From NCBI GenBank assembly GCA_031411495.1, contig JANOBD010000169.1, forward strand, positions 1 through 22,273: a DNA stretch of 22,273 nt, in the 5' to 3' direction. The stretch's first letter is position 1. Each line of letters starts with the position of its first letter. The position numbers were made by a program, and so were the translations under genes. This DNA is from JANOBD01 sp031411495 (GTDB taxonomy: Bacteria; Planctomycetota; Phycisphaerae; Tepidisphaerales; Tepidisphaeraceae). The notes beneath the pieces are model-generated. The model saw only the letters and a list, made by a program, of their open reading frames with translations. It searched no databases and had not been told where the DNA came from. This document shows positions 7,622 through 15,181 of this stretch, in pieces.

Positions 7622-8061
7622 GTTGCGGGGAGTATAGGCAGCGGCAGGCGGTTGTCAGTCTCCGTCAAATGCACATCCGCCTGCCGAGCGCGCAGGCGGC
7701 GAACAACGAGTCGGGTGCGTGAACCGCACCGTGCACACGCCCGGTCTCATGCGCCACGCGCGCGGTGGAACGCGCTTGACGTCGAGGTCCCATCGCTCCC
7801 ATGTTGTTCTGATTTTGTCGCGCGAGTGACGTGCGCGCCGGCGACGCTCTTTGCCAAGGGAATACCGAAACGAAAGTCATGCGGCGGGAGCCCACGGTTT
7901 CCCCAAATGTCCCATTTTGGAGCGTTTTTGGGTGCCCAGCTTCAGAGAAACGGAGCAGCCACGCGGCGGCCGCGGATCACGAGCTCGCGGGGCTGCGGAC
8001 GGGGGCGTTCGATCTGCCGCGGCGTCGCGGATAGTCTCACCGATTGCGAGAAGGATTCGGC
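7622..8061. other. Divergent intergenic region, sugar dehydrogenase / GT4
   Basis: 440 bases between divergent genes. It contains the minus-strand promoter at 7631-7658 and an 8-base hairpin CCGCCTGC / GCAGGCGG (7677-7684 and 7692-7699). A second copy of GCAGGCGG at 7644-7651 could compete for the same left arm. AGAAGGA (about 8049-8055) is the Shine-Dalgarno of the GT4 gene. No credible small gene was found; the frames here are arginine-rich and lack start signals. The plus-strand promoter was not located. Confidence 0.5.
7631..7658 (-). promoter_or_regulatory. Sigma70-type promoter for the sugar dehydrogenase operon
   Basis: On the minus strand CTGACA (7658-7653) is followed after 16 bases by TATACT (7636-7631). 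The -10 box ends nine bases before the ATG at 7621, so transcription would begin within about three bases of the start codon. This is the best-supported case of a possible leaderless transcript in the window. Confidence 0.6.
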
Positions 8062-9213
8062 ATGAAGATCGTCCACATCATCACCCGGCTGATCGTCGGC
8101 GGGGCTCAAGAGAACACACTGCTCTCCTGCGAAGGCCAGCACGATGCCGGGCATGACGTCACGCTCATCACCGGCCCGGCGCTCGGGCCTGAAGGGTCGC
8201 TGATGGAGCGGGCGAACTCGTACGGCTACACCGTCGAGACGATCGACGCGATGCGCAGGTCCATCCTGCCCGTGAAGGACTACGACACCTATCGCTGGCT
8301 CATCGCGAAGCTGATCGAACTCAAGCCGGACGTCGTGCATACCCATTCGAGCAAGGCCGGCATCATCGGTCGCTGGGCCGCGCACAAGGCGGGCGTGCCG
8401 CGGATCGTGCACACGATTCACGGGCTCTCGTTCACGAGTTCGAAGCGGGCGATCGTGAACAACTTCTACAAGCTGCTGGAACGCAAGGCCGCGCCGATCA
8501 CGCACAAGATCGTCAGCGTGGCGGACGCGATGACGCGCGTGTCGCTCGAGAACGGCATCGGGAGCCCGGAACAGTACGTGACCGTTCACAGCGGGATGGA
8601 GATCGAGCCGTTCCTGAACCCGCCGGTGCCGCGCGACGTGGTTCGTGCCCACCTCGGGCTCAAGCCGGAGGATGTCGCGGTCGGCACGATCGCGCGGCTG
8701 TTCTATTTGAAAGGGCACGATGATCTGCTCGCGCTGGCGCCCGCGCTCTGTTCGCGATTCCCGCGGCTGAAGTTCGTCTGGATCGGCGATGGATTGCTCA
8801 AGGACCCGTTCCAGCAGCGGATCGCACGGCTGGAGCTGTCCGATCGCTTCATCTTCACCGGCCTGGTCCCGCCGACGCGGATTCCGGAGCTGGTGAACGC
8901 GCTCGACATCGTGGCGCATCCGTCCCGCCGCGAAGGGCTCGCACGAGCCATTCCCCAAGGCCAACTCGCGCAGTGTCCGGTGGTCTGTTACGACGTCGAC
9001 GGCAACGCCGAAGGACTCATCAACGGCCAGACCGGTTACGCGGTGAAGGCGTTCGAGGTGAAAGCGTTCGGTGATTCGCTCGCGACGCTGCTGGACGATG
9101 CAGCGCTTCGCACCGCGATGGGCGAATCGGGACGCGCGTTGGCGCGGGAGCGGTTCGATCATCGACGCATGGTGAGACGACTGCTCGAAGTGTACAACGG
9201 TGTCGGAGATTGA
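8062..9213 (+). CDS. GT4 family glycosyltransferase
   Basis: 383-residue retaining GT-B glycosyltransferase, probably cytoplasmic or membrane-associated, using a nucleotide-sugar donor. N-terminal domain: MKIVHIITRLIVGGAQENTL (acceptor-side loop with GGAQ), then HTHSSKAGIIGR at 93-104 and HTIHG at 117-121. C-terminal donor domain: GTIARLFYLKGHDDLL (208-223), IGDG (241-244), FTGLVP, and HPSRREGLARAIPQGQ (286-301). The usual second glutamate of the E-x7-E motif is Gln299 here. The ATG at 8062 is chosen over TTG 8044 because AGAAGGA precedes it and the fold starts at MKIVHII. The next gene begins 17 bases downstream, so the two are an operon. Substrate unknown; polysaccharide synthesis is likely. 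Confidence 0.86.
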   Translation: MKIVHIITRLIVGGAQENTLLSCEGQHDAGHDVTLITGPALGPEGSLMERANSYGYTVETIDAMRRSILPVKDYDTYRWLIAKLIELKPDVVHTHSSKAGIIGRWAAHKAGVPRIVHTIHGLSFTSSKRAIVNNFYKLLERKAAPITHKIVSVADAMTRVSLENGIGSPEQYVTVHSGMEIEPFLNPPVPRDVVRAHLGLKPEDVAVGTIARLFYLKGHDDLLALAPALCSRFPRLKFVWIGDGLLKDPFQQRIARLELSDRFIFTGLVPPTRIPELVNALDIVAHPSRREGLARAIPQGQLAQCPVVCYDVDGNAEGLINGQTGYAVKAFEVKAFGDSLATLLDDAALRTAMGESGRALARERFDHRRMVRRLLEVYNGVGD

Positions 9214-9230
9214 ATGCCCGGAGGAGCCTC

Positions 9231-10535
9231 ATGTCCAAGATCAGTTACGTCATCACGTGTGCACTGTTGTTTCTGTCGACCATCGCCTCAGGCCAGCCCC
9301 GGTCCGTCGACGAAGCGTTTGCGGCGCTGGGCGTCTACGACGGCGCGACAGGGACGCGCGTCGAGTCGATGACTGGCCACGTCTTCTGCGGTTATCAGGG
9401 CTGGTTCAACACGCCGAAAGATAACGCCGGGCTGAGCTGGCGGCACTGGGGCAGGGCGAAGTTCGAGCCCGGTTCGTGCACGGTCGATCTGTGGCCAGAC
9501 ACCTCGGAATTCGACCAGGACGAGAAGGTGACGACGCCGTTTCGCAAGGCCGATGGTTCCGTCGCATACGTCTACAACGCCGACAATGCCAGGACGGTCG
9601 CGAGGCATTTCCGATGGATGCGTGATTACGGCATCGACGGCGTCTTCGTTCAGCGCTTCGTCACCGAAACGCGCATGCCGAAGGTCGTGAAGCACCAGAA
9701 CACCGTGCTCAGTGAAGCGCGGCGCAGCGCCAACGAGAATGGCCGTGCGTACGCGGTGATGTATGACCTTTCCGGGTTGAAGAAAGGCGAAACCGTCGCG
9801 CTGATGGAGGACTGGAAGCGCCTGGTCGACCATGCGCAAATCAGTCGAAATGCACGTGACGGAACGTATCTGCACCACGAAGGCAAGCCCGTTGTCGCCG
9901 TGTGGGGGATCGGTTTCGACGACGGCCGAGGCTACACGCTCGCCGAATGCGGCGAGTTGATCGACTTCCTGAAGAACGATCCGGTCTATGGCAACAACAC
10001 GGTCATGATCGGCGTGCCGACGTACTGGCGCACCGCCGGCCCGGACACGGTGAAGGATCCGGTGCTGCTCGAGGTGATCGCCAAGGCCGACATCGTAAGC
10101 CCGTGGACGGTCGGCCGATTCTCCACGCCGGAGTACGCCGGGAAATACGCGCGCGAGCAGGTGGTTGACGATCTCGCGTGGTGCAAACAGCGCGGCATCG
10201 ATTTCCTGCCGGTGATGTTTCCGGGCTTCTCCTGGCACAACATGAATCCGCAGGCCAGGAGCGACGACATCCCGCGGCGCAAGGGTGAGTTCTTTTGGGC
10301 GCAGGCCGTCGCGCACAAGCGGGCCGGCGTGACCATGGGCTACGTTGCCATGTTCGACGAGGTGGATGAAGGCACCGCCATCTTCAAGCTCGATCCGAAC
10401 CCGCCGACGGGCGCGAGTGTCTTCGTGAACGAGAAAGACGTGCCGGCGGATCATTACCTGTGGTTGACGGGTGAGATCACGAAGCTCTTCGGCGAGAAGA
10501 CCGCGCCAAGCGATGCAATGCCGAAGCGCGAGTGA
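9231..10535 (+). CDS. Secreted GH99/GH71-like glycoside hydrolase
   Basis: 435 residues with signal peptide MSKISYVITCALLFLSTIASG. The mature protein resembles the glycoside hydrolase 71/99-like group: GHVFCGYQGWF near the N-terminus, HFRWMRDYGIDGVFVQRF, KPVVAVWGIGF, SPWTVGRF, LPVMFPGFSWHNM and a late FDEVDEGT segment (about 376-383) whose acidic residues are the likely catalytic site by family analogy. GH99 enzymes cleave alpha-mannosides (endo), GH71 alpha-1,3-glucans; planctomycete members are largely uncharacterised. The ATG at 9231 is preceded by GGAGGA and is preferred to an upstream TTG at 9210 that would overlap the GT4 gene. Location after GT4 suggests a glycan made by one and trimmed by the other. 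Confidence 0.8.
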   Translation: MSKISYVITCALLFLSTIASGQPRSVDEAFAALGVYDGATGTRVESMTGHVFCGYQGWFNTPKDNAGLSWRHWGRAKFEPGSCTVDLWPDTSEFDQDEKVTTPFRKADGSVAYVYNADNARTVARHFRWMRDYGIDGVFVQRFVTETRMPKVVKHQNTVLSEARRSANENGRAYAVMYDLSGLKKGETVALMEDWKRLVDHAQISRNARDGTYLHHEGKPVVAVWGIGFDDGRGYTLAECGELIDFLKNDPVYGNNTVMIGVPTYWRTAGPDTVKDPVLLEVIAKADIVSPWTVGRFSTPEYAGKYAREQVVDDLAWCKQRGIDFLPVMFPGFSWHNMNPQARSDDIPRRKGEFFWAQAVAHKRAGVTMGYVAMFDEVDEGTAIFKLDPNPPTGASVFVNEKDVPADHYLWLTGEITKLFGEKTAPSDAMPKRE

Positions 10536-10544
10536 CGAGCAACC

Positions 10545-10659
10545 GGGAGGGCGAGGCGCTGTCCAGATGGGGAGGTTGAGGCTCTCGCCGAACTGTTGAG
10601 CACCGTGCATGCCCCGGTTCGGCAGGAGCCTCGCCCTCCCAATCCCGAGCCTCGCCCTC
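10545..10659. repeat. REP-like palindromic element (GGGAGGGCGAGGC type)
   Basis: Outer arms GGGAGGGCGAGGC (10545-10557) and GCCTCGCCCTCCC (10628-10640) are a perfect 13-base inverted repeat. Nested inside is a second one: GAGGCTCTCGCCGAAC (10578-10593) and GTTCGGCAGGAGCCTC (10617-10632), 16 bases with two differences. A further copy of GCCTCGCCCTC follows at 10649-10659. The whole sits between the hydrolase stop and the deacetylase start. The GGAGGGCGAGGCTC wording is, from memory, a frequent intergenic element in planctomycete and verrucomicrobial genomes. The hairpins might also end transcription, though no T-run follows. Confidence 0.6.
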
Positions 10660-10670
10660 ACTCGCGTTCG

Positions 10671-10679
10671 TGCTACGAT
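10671..10679 (+). promoter_or_regulatory. Extended -10-like box before the deacetylase gene
   Basis: TGCTACGAT combines the extended -10 dinucleotide TG, one spacer base and TACGAT (10674-10679). Only six bases separate it from the ATG at 10686, and no Shine-Dalgarno is present. No good -35 was seen, as expected for an extended -10 promoter. Confidence 0.4.
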
Positions 10680-10685
10680 CGCAAC

Positions 10686-11366
10686 ATGGACAAGCTCCGG
10701 TTCCTCGTGGTCTCTCCCCATCCCGACGACGGCGAACTCGGCATGGGTGGCACCATGATCAAGCTCGCCAAACAGGGCCACTCCGTCCACCTTCTCGACA
10801 TGACCAACGGCGAGCCCACGCCCAACGGATCGCCGGAGATCCGCGAGCGCGAATGGACAGCCGCCGGCAAGATCCTCGGCGTCGAGCGGAGCGTGCTCGG
10901 GCTCATCAATCGCCAGGTGACGCACAATCTGGATAGCCGCTACATGCTCGCGGCCGCCATCCGCAAGCACCGACCCAACGTACTGTTCGTGCCGTACACG
11001 CCGGATGCGCATCCGGATCACGTCGCCGTGACGCGGATCGCCGAGGATGCCCGCTTCGACGCCAAGCTCAGCAAGACCAACATCCCCGGCGAGCCGTGGC
11101 ACCCCACGCGGATCATCTATTACTTCTGCACGCACCTGCGTCTGAACTTCGAGCCGACGTTCTGCATCGACACCACCGACACGCACGAACAAAAGCTCAA
11201 GGCCTGTTCGTGCTATGAAAGCCAGGGCCTCGGCAAAGAGGGCGGCCTGATCGAACTCGTCGACAGCGTGAGCCGCTACTTCGGCACGCGCATCGCGACG
11301 AAGTACGCCGAGCCGTTCTTCAGCCATGAAGTGATGGGGTTCGGCGGATTGGGTGAGCTCGTCTGA
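10686..11366 (+). CDS. PIG-L/LmbE family deacetylase, BshB1-like
   Basis: 226-residue zinc-dependent N-deacetylase. The zinc-binding motif SPHPDDGELGMGG (10-22) supplies His12 and Asp15, and AHPDH (108-112) supplies a second histidine. The segment DMTNGEPTPNGSPEIRERE followed by AAGKILGVER is the arrangement found in BshB1, which removes acetyl from GlcNAc-malate in bacillithiol synthesis. Other LmbE-type enzymes act on other GlcNAc conjugates, so the substrate is not certain; no bshA or bshC is in the window. ATG 10686 is chosen because the fold starts there and the upstream frame runs through the repeat. There is no Shine-Dalgarno; see the extended -10 box. Confidence 0.78.
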   Translation: MDKLRFLVVSPHPDDGELGMGGTMIKLAKQGHSVHLLDMTNGEPTPNGSPEIREREWTAAGKILGVERSVLGLINRQVTHNLDSRYMLAAAIRKHRPNVLFVPYTPDAHPDHVAVTRIAEDARFDAKLSKTNIPGEPWHPTRIIYYFCTHLRLNFEPTFCIDTTDTHEQKLKACSCYESQGLGKEGGLIELVDSVSRYFGTRIATKYAEPFFSHEVMGFGGLGELV

Positions 11367-11565
11367 CGCGACAGCTCCACTCAGCTACCACACGCGCGAG
11401 CGGCGACGCCGATCCAGTTCGCGTTCAGGGTCGTGCTTTTCAATGCGTATCTGCTTCCAGCGCTGATCTGGTTCATCGCATACTGCGCGCTATTTCTCCT
11501 CGTCCGGGTGAACACGGGCAAATGGGAACTGCAGATCATCCATAGTCTGGGTCCGCCTTGGAGAC

Positions 11566-11571
11566 TACACT
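11566..11571 (+). promoter_or_regulatory. -10-like box six bases before terC
   Basis: TACACT is followed by CCCGCC and the ATG at 11578. No Shine-Dalgarno is present. The spacing is the same as before the deacetylase gene. A matching -35 was not found, so this is weak on its own. Confidence 0.3.
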
Positions 11572-11577
11572 CCCGCC

Positions 11578-12624
11578 ATGCTCTGGTTCTGGATCGGCTT
11601 CATCCTTCTGATTGCCCTGTGTCTTGCGATCGACTTGGGTCTGTTCAATCGCAAGCAGCACGCCATCTCCATCCGCGAAGCGCTCACCTGGACCTGCGTC
11701 TGGGTTTCGCTCTCGTTTGCGTTCAGCGGATTCATCTATCTCGCCTATGGCCACAACTGGTTTGGCATGTCGACCCAGAGCGGTCTGGCAGGCTCGAAGG
11801 CGGCGGGACTTTACATTGGCGGCTACCTGCTGGAGTGGATGCTGTCGGTCGACAACCTGTTCGTCATCGCCGTCATCCTCGGCTTCTTCAAGGTCCCGCC
11901 CGCCCAGCAGCACCGCGTGCTCGTCTGGGGCATCATCGCCGCCATCGTCCTGCGCGGCGTCTTCATCGTCTCGGCCACGCAGATCATCGATCAGTTCCAC
12001 TTCCTGATCTACATCCTCGCGGTCGGCCTGCTCTGGATCGCGTTCAAGATGCTCAGCGGGGACGACAGTTTCGATCCGTCGAAGCACTGGGTCACCAAGC
12101 TGCTCTACCGGTGGTTCCGCGTGACGGATCAGCTTCACGGCTCGCAGTTCCTGGTGCGGATCAAGGAGCCGGATGGGGCTGTGCACACCTGGCTTACGCC
12201 ACTGGCCGCGGCGCTGATCGTCGTGAACATCGTCGACGTGATTTTCGCGATCGATTCGATCCCCGCCGTGATGGGGCTGACGACCGAGTCGTTCATCGTC
12301 TTCACGAGCAACATCTTCGCGGTACTGGGCCTGCGGTCGATGTACTTCGCGCTCTCGGCACTGCTGGGCAAGTTCCACTACCTCAAGTACGCGCTGGCGA
12401 TCATCCTGGGGATGATCGGCGTGAAGATGCTCGCCGAAACGCAGATCGAGCACTATCTGCCGCTTGTCCACGAGCACATGATTTCGATCACGCTCGGATT
12501 TATCGTCGTCTCGCTTGCCGTCGGCGTGATTGCGTCGCTGCTGTACGCGAAGAAACATCCGGAGCAGCTCGAACCGCTGGATCGCGAAGCAGAGGCCGAG
12601 AGCGAATCCAACGCGTCGGCCTGA
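11578..12624 (+). CDS. TerC/Alx family integral membrane protein
   Basis: 348-residue membrane protein with about eight or nine helices. The two conserved acidic segments of the family are present: LLEWMLSVDNLFV (84-96, with E86 and D92) and VDVIFAIDSIPAV (219-231, with D220 and D226). TerC/Alx proteins are linked to manganese export, metalation of exported proteins and tellurite resistance. The 348 length and the insert SFDPSKHWVTKLLYRWFRVTD between helices match the Alx-like branch. The C-terminal tail is charged and acidic. The ATG at 11578 begins the first hydrophobic helix and is well supported. No yybP-ykoY manganese riboswitch was seen in the 211 bases upstream. Confidence 0.88.
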   Translation: MLWFWIGFILLIALCLAIDLGLFNRKQHAISIREALTWTCVWVSLSFAFSGFIYLAYGHNWFGMSTQSGLAGSKAAGLYIGGYLLEWMLSVDNLFVIAVILGFFKVPPAQQHRVLVWGIIAAIVLRGVFIVSATQIIDQFHFLIYILAVGLLWIAFKMLSGDDSFDPSKHWVTKLLYRWFRVTDQLHGSQFLVRIKEPDGAVHTWLTPLAAALIVVNIVDVIFAIDSIPAVMGLTTESFIVFTSNIFAVLGLRSMYFALSALLGKFHYLKYALAIILGMIGVKMLAETQIEHYLPLVHEHMISITLGFIVVSLAVGVIASLLYAKKHPEQLEPLDREAEAESESNASA

Positions 12625-12678
12625 GCCCCGATCGCGGCAACGGCGAGCAGGTGCGGGGCCCTTCGTGCACCCATATCA

Positions 12679-13578
12679 TTACATGCTTGTGCCATTCGCC
12701 GACCGCTTTAGTCGGTAGTGCAGGTGAAGACACTGCCATCCGAAGAGCGACATCGTGTGATCCGCCCGAACGACGCCGCCCGGTGCCGCGTAGACGTGTA
12801 TCCGCTCGCGGAAGCGGCGGAGGTAGCGGGCGATGACCGTGCCGTCCGGCCTGTGAACGGTGAAGTAAAAGCCGGGATCACCGAACTCTTTTCCCTCGGA
12901 GGCCAATATCAGCGAACCGTTCGGCCCGATCTCGGGGCGAAGGAGGACGATCGCGTTGCCATTGGGCAGAGGGAAGACTGTCTTCACGCAAGGCCCGTGC
13001 GCCCCCGGCGGGGTCGCCAGCGAATAGCCGCCGACGTAGATGACGCGCCCCGTCTTGACCAGCGTGCGCACCCAGGCGTTTGCCCTCAGTTCGCCGCTGG
13101 CGGGGTCACTCACCTGCACGACCTCGCTCGTCATTCCCCAGCTCGTGTCGAGAGATGACAACGGGAGGTTTAATTGCTCGAGTCGGCGGCTGAAGATCGC
13201 GGACACCAGCCAGCCGAAGGGCCGAAACGGCCGGCTCCACTCCGACCAGACGTCCATCTCGAAGTCGGCCGCGTGTTCATAAAACTCGACGACGGCGGGG
13301 TCGATCGCGGCGGCGTCAAAATCAGACCCGCCTAATCCCGCGAAGGCGGTCAGCAGCCCCTTGCCCGAGCGATGACGATCGACTGTGAGGTTTTCGGCAG
13401 CGGCCCATTTTTCGAAGTAGTCGAGTCCGACGCCGCGCGTTTGTCCGACCGGGCCAGCCAGCCATGGCGCGGCGGCGAGGTCGATCTTGCGACCGGTCAT
13501 GCGCACCCAGCGCTGGGTGAGGTAGTCGATCAGATTGCCGCGCTCTTCACCAAGCCACATCTGGTTACCGCCCTGCAT
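12679..13578 (-). CDS. Unrecognised hypothetical protein (about 299 residues)
   Basis: I do not recognise this protein. From ATG 13578 it has 299 residues, no signal peptide and no clear membrane helix. It is tryptophan-rich, with motifs PWLAGPVGQTRGVGLDYFEKW near the start, DVWSEWSRPFRPFGWLVS in the middle, IYVGGYS and a late GSLILASEGKEFGDPGFYF followed by HRPDGTVIARY. The second half looks beta-rich. The open frame extends to 13689, but the candidate promoter box TATTCT (13622-13617 on the minus strand) places transcription start near 13609, favouring ATG 13578 or ATG 13560. Good composition across the frame and a convergent end with terC (54 bases) support a real gene. Confidence 0.65.
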   Translation of the reverse strand: MQGGNQMWLGEERGNLIDYLTQRWVRMTGRKIDLAAAPWLAGPVGQTRGVGLDYFEKWAAAENLTVDRHRSGKGLLTAFAGLGGSDFDAAAIDPAVVEFYEHAADFEMDVWSEWSRPFRPFGWLVSAIFSRRLEQLNLPLSSLDTSWGMTSEVVQVSDPASGELRANAWVRTLVKTGRVIYVGGYSLATPPGAHGPCVKTVFPLPNGNAIVLLRPEIGPNGSLILASEGKEFGDPGFYFTVHRPDGTVIARYLRRFRERIHVYAAPGGVVRADHTMSLFGWQCLHLHYRLKRSANGTSM

Positions 13579-13736
13579 TAAACTCTGAACACGGTTGAAG
13601 CGCCGCCTGCGACCCGAGAATACAGTGGGAACGCCGTCACTCCACCAGTCAGACGCAACCGCTGAGCGACCCATCACGCGATGGCGCAAGTCGTTCCGCA
13701 GGCCGCGTGATCGTCGCGAGGCGACACGCCATCGGA

Positions 13737-13742
13737 TAGGAT
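13737..13742 (+). promoter_or_regulatory. -10-like box ten bases before purE
   Basis: TAGGAT precedes the purE ATG (13753) by ten bases, with no Shine-Dalgarno in between. No clear -35 was seen. It is one of several TANNNT boxes placed close to starts in this window. Confidence 0.3.
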
Positions 13743-13752
13743 CGGTCGCGCC

Positions 13753-14247
13753 ATGCCAAGTTCATTACCCCTCGTCGGAATCATCATGGGCAGCCAGAGC
13801 GACTGGGCGACGATGCGCCACGCATCCCAGATGCTCGCGAAGTTCGATGTCGCGCACGAGTCGAAGATCCTCAGCGCCCACCGCACGCCCGATCTTTTGT
13901 TCCAGTACGCGTCGAGCGCGGCGTCGCGCGGCATCAAGGTCATCATCGCCGGCGCCGGCGGGGCGGCTCACCTGCCGGGCATGTGCGCGAGCAAGACGAT
14001 CCTTCCGGTGCTCGGCGTTCCGGTCGAGAGCCGTGTGCTCAAGGGGATCGATTCGCTCCTGAGCATCGTGCAGATGCCGGCCGGCATTCCCGTCGGCACG
14101 CTCGCGATCGGCGAAGCGGGCGCCAAGAACGCGGCGCTGCTGGCCGTCGCCATCCTCGCCACGGCCGACACAGGCCTTGCGGAAAAGCTCGAACAGTTCC
14201 GCCGCGACCAGACTCACGCGGTGCTCGACATGAAGCTCGAACCCTAA
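13753..14247 (+). CDS. purE: N5-carboxyaminoimidazole ribonucleotide mutase
   Basis: 164-residue class I PurE, which converts N5-CAIR to CAIR in de novo purine synthesis (cytosol, octamer in studied members). Signature motifs are IMGSQSDW at 11-18, ILSAHRTP at 39-46 with the catalytic histidine His43, and IIAGAGGAAHLPGM at 64-77. Then come LPVLGVPV and SIVQMPAGIPVGTLAIG, all typical. Length is normal. No purK follows, so the partner ATP-dependent enzyme must be elsewhere. It is preceded by the divergent hypothetical gene and converges with the DUF892 gene downstream. Confidence 0.95.
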   Translation: MPSSLPLVGIIMGSQSDWATMRHASQMLAKFDVAHESKILSAHRTPDLLFQYASSAASRGIKVIIAGAGGAAHLPGMCASKTILPVLGVPVESRVLKGIDSLLSIVQMPAGIPVGTLAIGEAGAKNAALLAVAILATADTGLAEKLEQFRRDQTHAVLDMKLEP

Positions 14248-14255
14248 ACGATCCC

Positions 14256-14293
14256 AAAAAAGAGATCGGCACCCATCCGCACGGGTGCCGATC
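14256..14293 (-). terminator. Rho-independent terminator of the DUF892 gene
   Basis: Perfect 11-base arms GATCGGCACCC (14264-14274) and GGGTGCCGATC (14283-14293) with an 8-base loop. On the minus strand the hairpin is followed by TC and six T (complement of A 14256-14261), a classical terminator for the minus-strand gene. On the plus strand only ACAAAA follows, so it is a weaker stop for purE, although the hairpin may serve both converging genes. Confidence 0.85.
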
Positions 14294-14323
14294 ACAAAAC
14301 GTATTGAGCGTACGGTCGGGGTG

Positions 14324-14899
14324 TTACTTTCCCGACTTCGCCGGCTTCTTCGCCGACTTGGCCTTGGGCTTTTCTTCTTCCTCTTCCGATTCATCTTCTT
14401 CCGAGTCGTTTTCGCTCTTGGGCGCGTTCGGGTACACCGCCGTTTCGGCCACTTCGGTCAACTTTTCATCCGCGGCTTTCTCTTCGCCGAGCGTCTCATC
14501 GAGAAGCTTTGCCACATCCTCATGGCCGAGCAGCGTTGCGAGCGTTTTCACCGTTCCGTACGCGGCCATCTCGTAATGTTCCACACGCTGCGCTGCCGCG
14601 ATGAGCGCGGCGTCGACCACGTCGTCATTGCCGTCTTCTTCGAGCACTTCCTTGCCTTCTTCGATCAGGCCTTTCATGGCCGCACAGACTTTCCCCTTCG
14701 GGCTGAAATCGAGCGACTCACACACTTGTTCCAGCCGATCGACGTGGCCTTTGGTCTCTTCCAGGTGCGCGTTGAACGCATCTTTGAGTTCTTCGCTTGA
14801 CGCCTTCTTCGCCATCCGTGGCAGCGCTTTGAGGAGTTGATTCTCCGCGTTGTAAAGGTCCTTGATCTGTTCCTCGAGTAGTTCGGTGAGGTTTTCCAT
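14324..14899 (-). CDS. DUF892 / YciE-YciF ferritin-like stress protein
   Basis: 191 residues, nearly all helical. The core (about 1-155) matches the DUF892 family: LLEEQIKDLYNAENQLLKAL at the start, HLEETKGHVDRLEQV, then AALIAAAQRVEHYEMAAYG and EEKAADEKLTE. The E-x(n)-H-x-x-E arrangements (E and H in ETKGH, VEHYE) are the expected di-iron ligands of this ferritin-like fold. The family is associated with stress and stationary phase; its biochemical role is poorly known. The C-terminal 35 residues are unusual: a Glu/Ser-rich run, then a Lys-Ala-Pro tail (PKAKSAKKPAKSGK), perhaps for nucleic acid or membrane contact. Start ATG 14899 has AGAGGA upstream. Confidence 0.85.
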   Translation of the reverse strand: MENLTELLEEQIKDLYNAENQLLKALPRMAKKASSEELKDAFNAHLEETKGHVDRLEQVCESLDFSPKGKVCAAMKGLIEEGKEVLEEDGNDDVVDAALIAAAQRVEHYEMAAYGTVKTLATLLGHEDVAKLLDETLGEEKAADEKLTEVAETAVYPNAPKSENDSEEDESEEEEEKPKAKSAKKPAKSGK

Positions 14900-14983
14900 T
14901 GCTGTCCTCTTGGCTGCTGACTTGATCGGCTGCCGCCGGCAGGCGCGATGCCTGCTCCCTCACGACGTCCGTTGTGATATAGG

Positions 14984-15032
14984 ATGGCTCCTCCGGCGAC
15001 TTCGAGTATCAGGGCGCTTCTGACGGAGCCAT
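14984..15032. repeat. Inverted repeat upstream of rhaA
   Basis: Perfect 8-base arms ATGGCTCC (14984-14991) and GGAGCCAT (15025-15032) with a 33-base interior. It lies in the 282 bases between the divergent DUF892 and rhaA genes. It could be an operator, an RNA hairpin in the rhaA leader, or chance. No strong -35/-10 pair for rhaA was found nearby. Confidence 0.35.
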
Positions 15033-15181
15033 CGCGGATGACACCCGGTTACCGGCTTTCTCGGGCGCGCCTGCCCGATGCGACAACGACGCCGCGCGAC
15101 TCTTCAAGTCGATATCCGTTGAACTCCACGCCGCTTGCGTCTACACCTCTAGGCTTATCCCCTTCGAAAAGAGGTTCCGCC

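Noticed and set aside
9288..11327. 679-codon open frame on the minus strand across the hydrolase and deacetylase genes
   Set aside because: It is antisense to two genes with clear motifs, its product is His/Arg/Asp-rich with no recognisable domain, and long antisense frames are expected in GC-rich DNA.
11367..11577. yybP-ykoY manganese riboswitch upstream of terC
   Set aside because: This riboswitch often precedes terC/alx genes, but its conserved elements could not be found here.
11433..12836. 467-codon plus-strand frame overlapping terC in another phase
   Set aside because: Beyond the first 40 residues it is an out-of-phase reading of terC. Only the hydrophobic beginning is reported, as a low-interest finding.
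14264..14293. Terminator hairpin as the main stop of purE
   Set aside because: The T-run lies only on the minus-strand side, so it was assigned to the DUF892 gene; a dual role remains possible.
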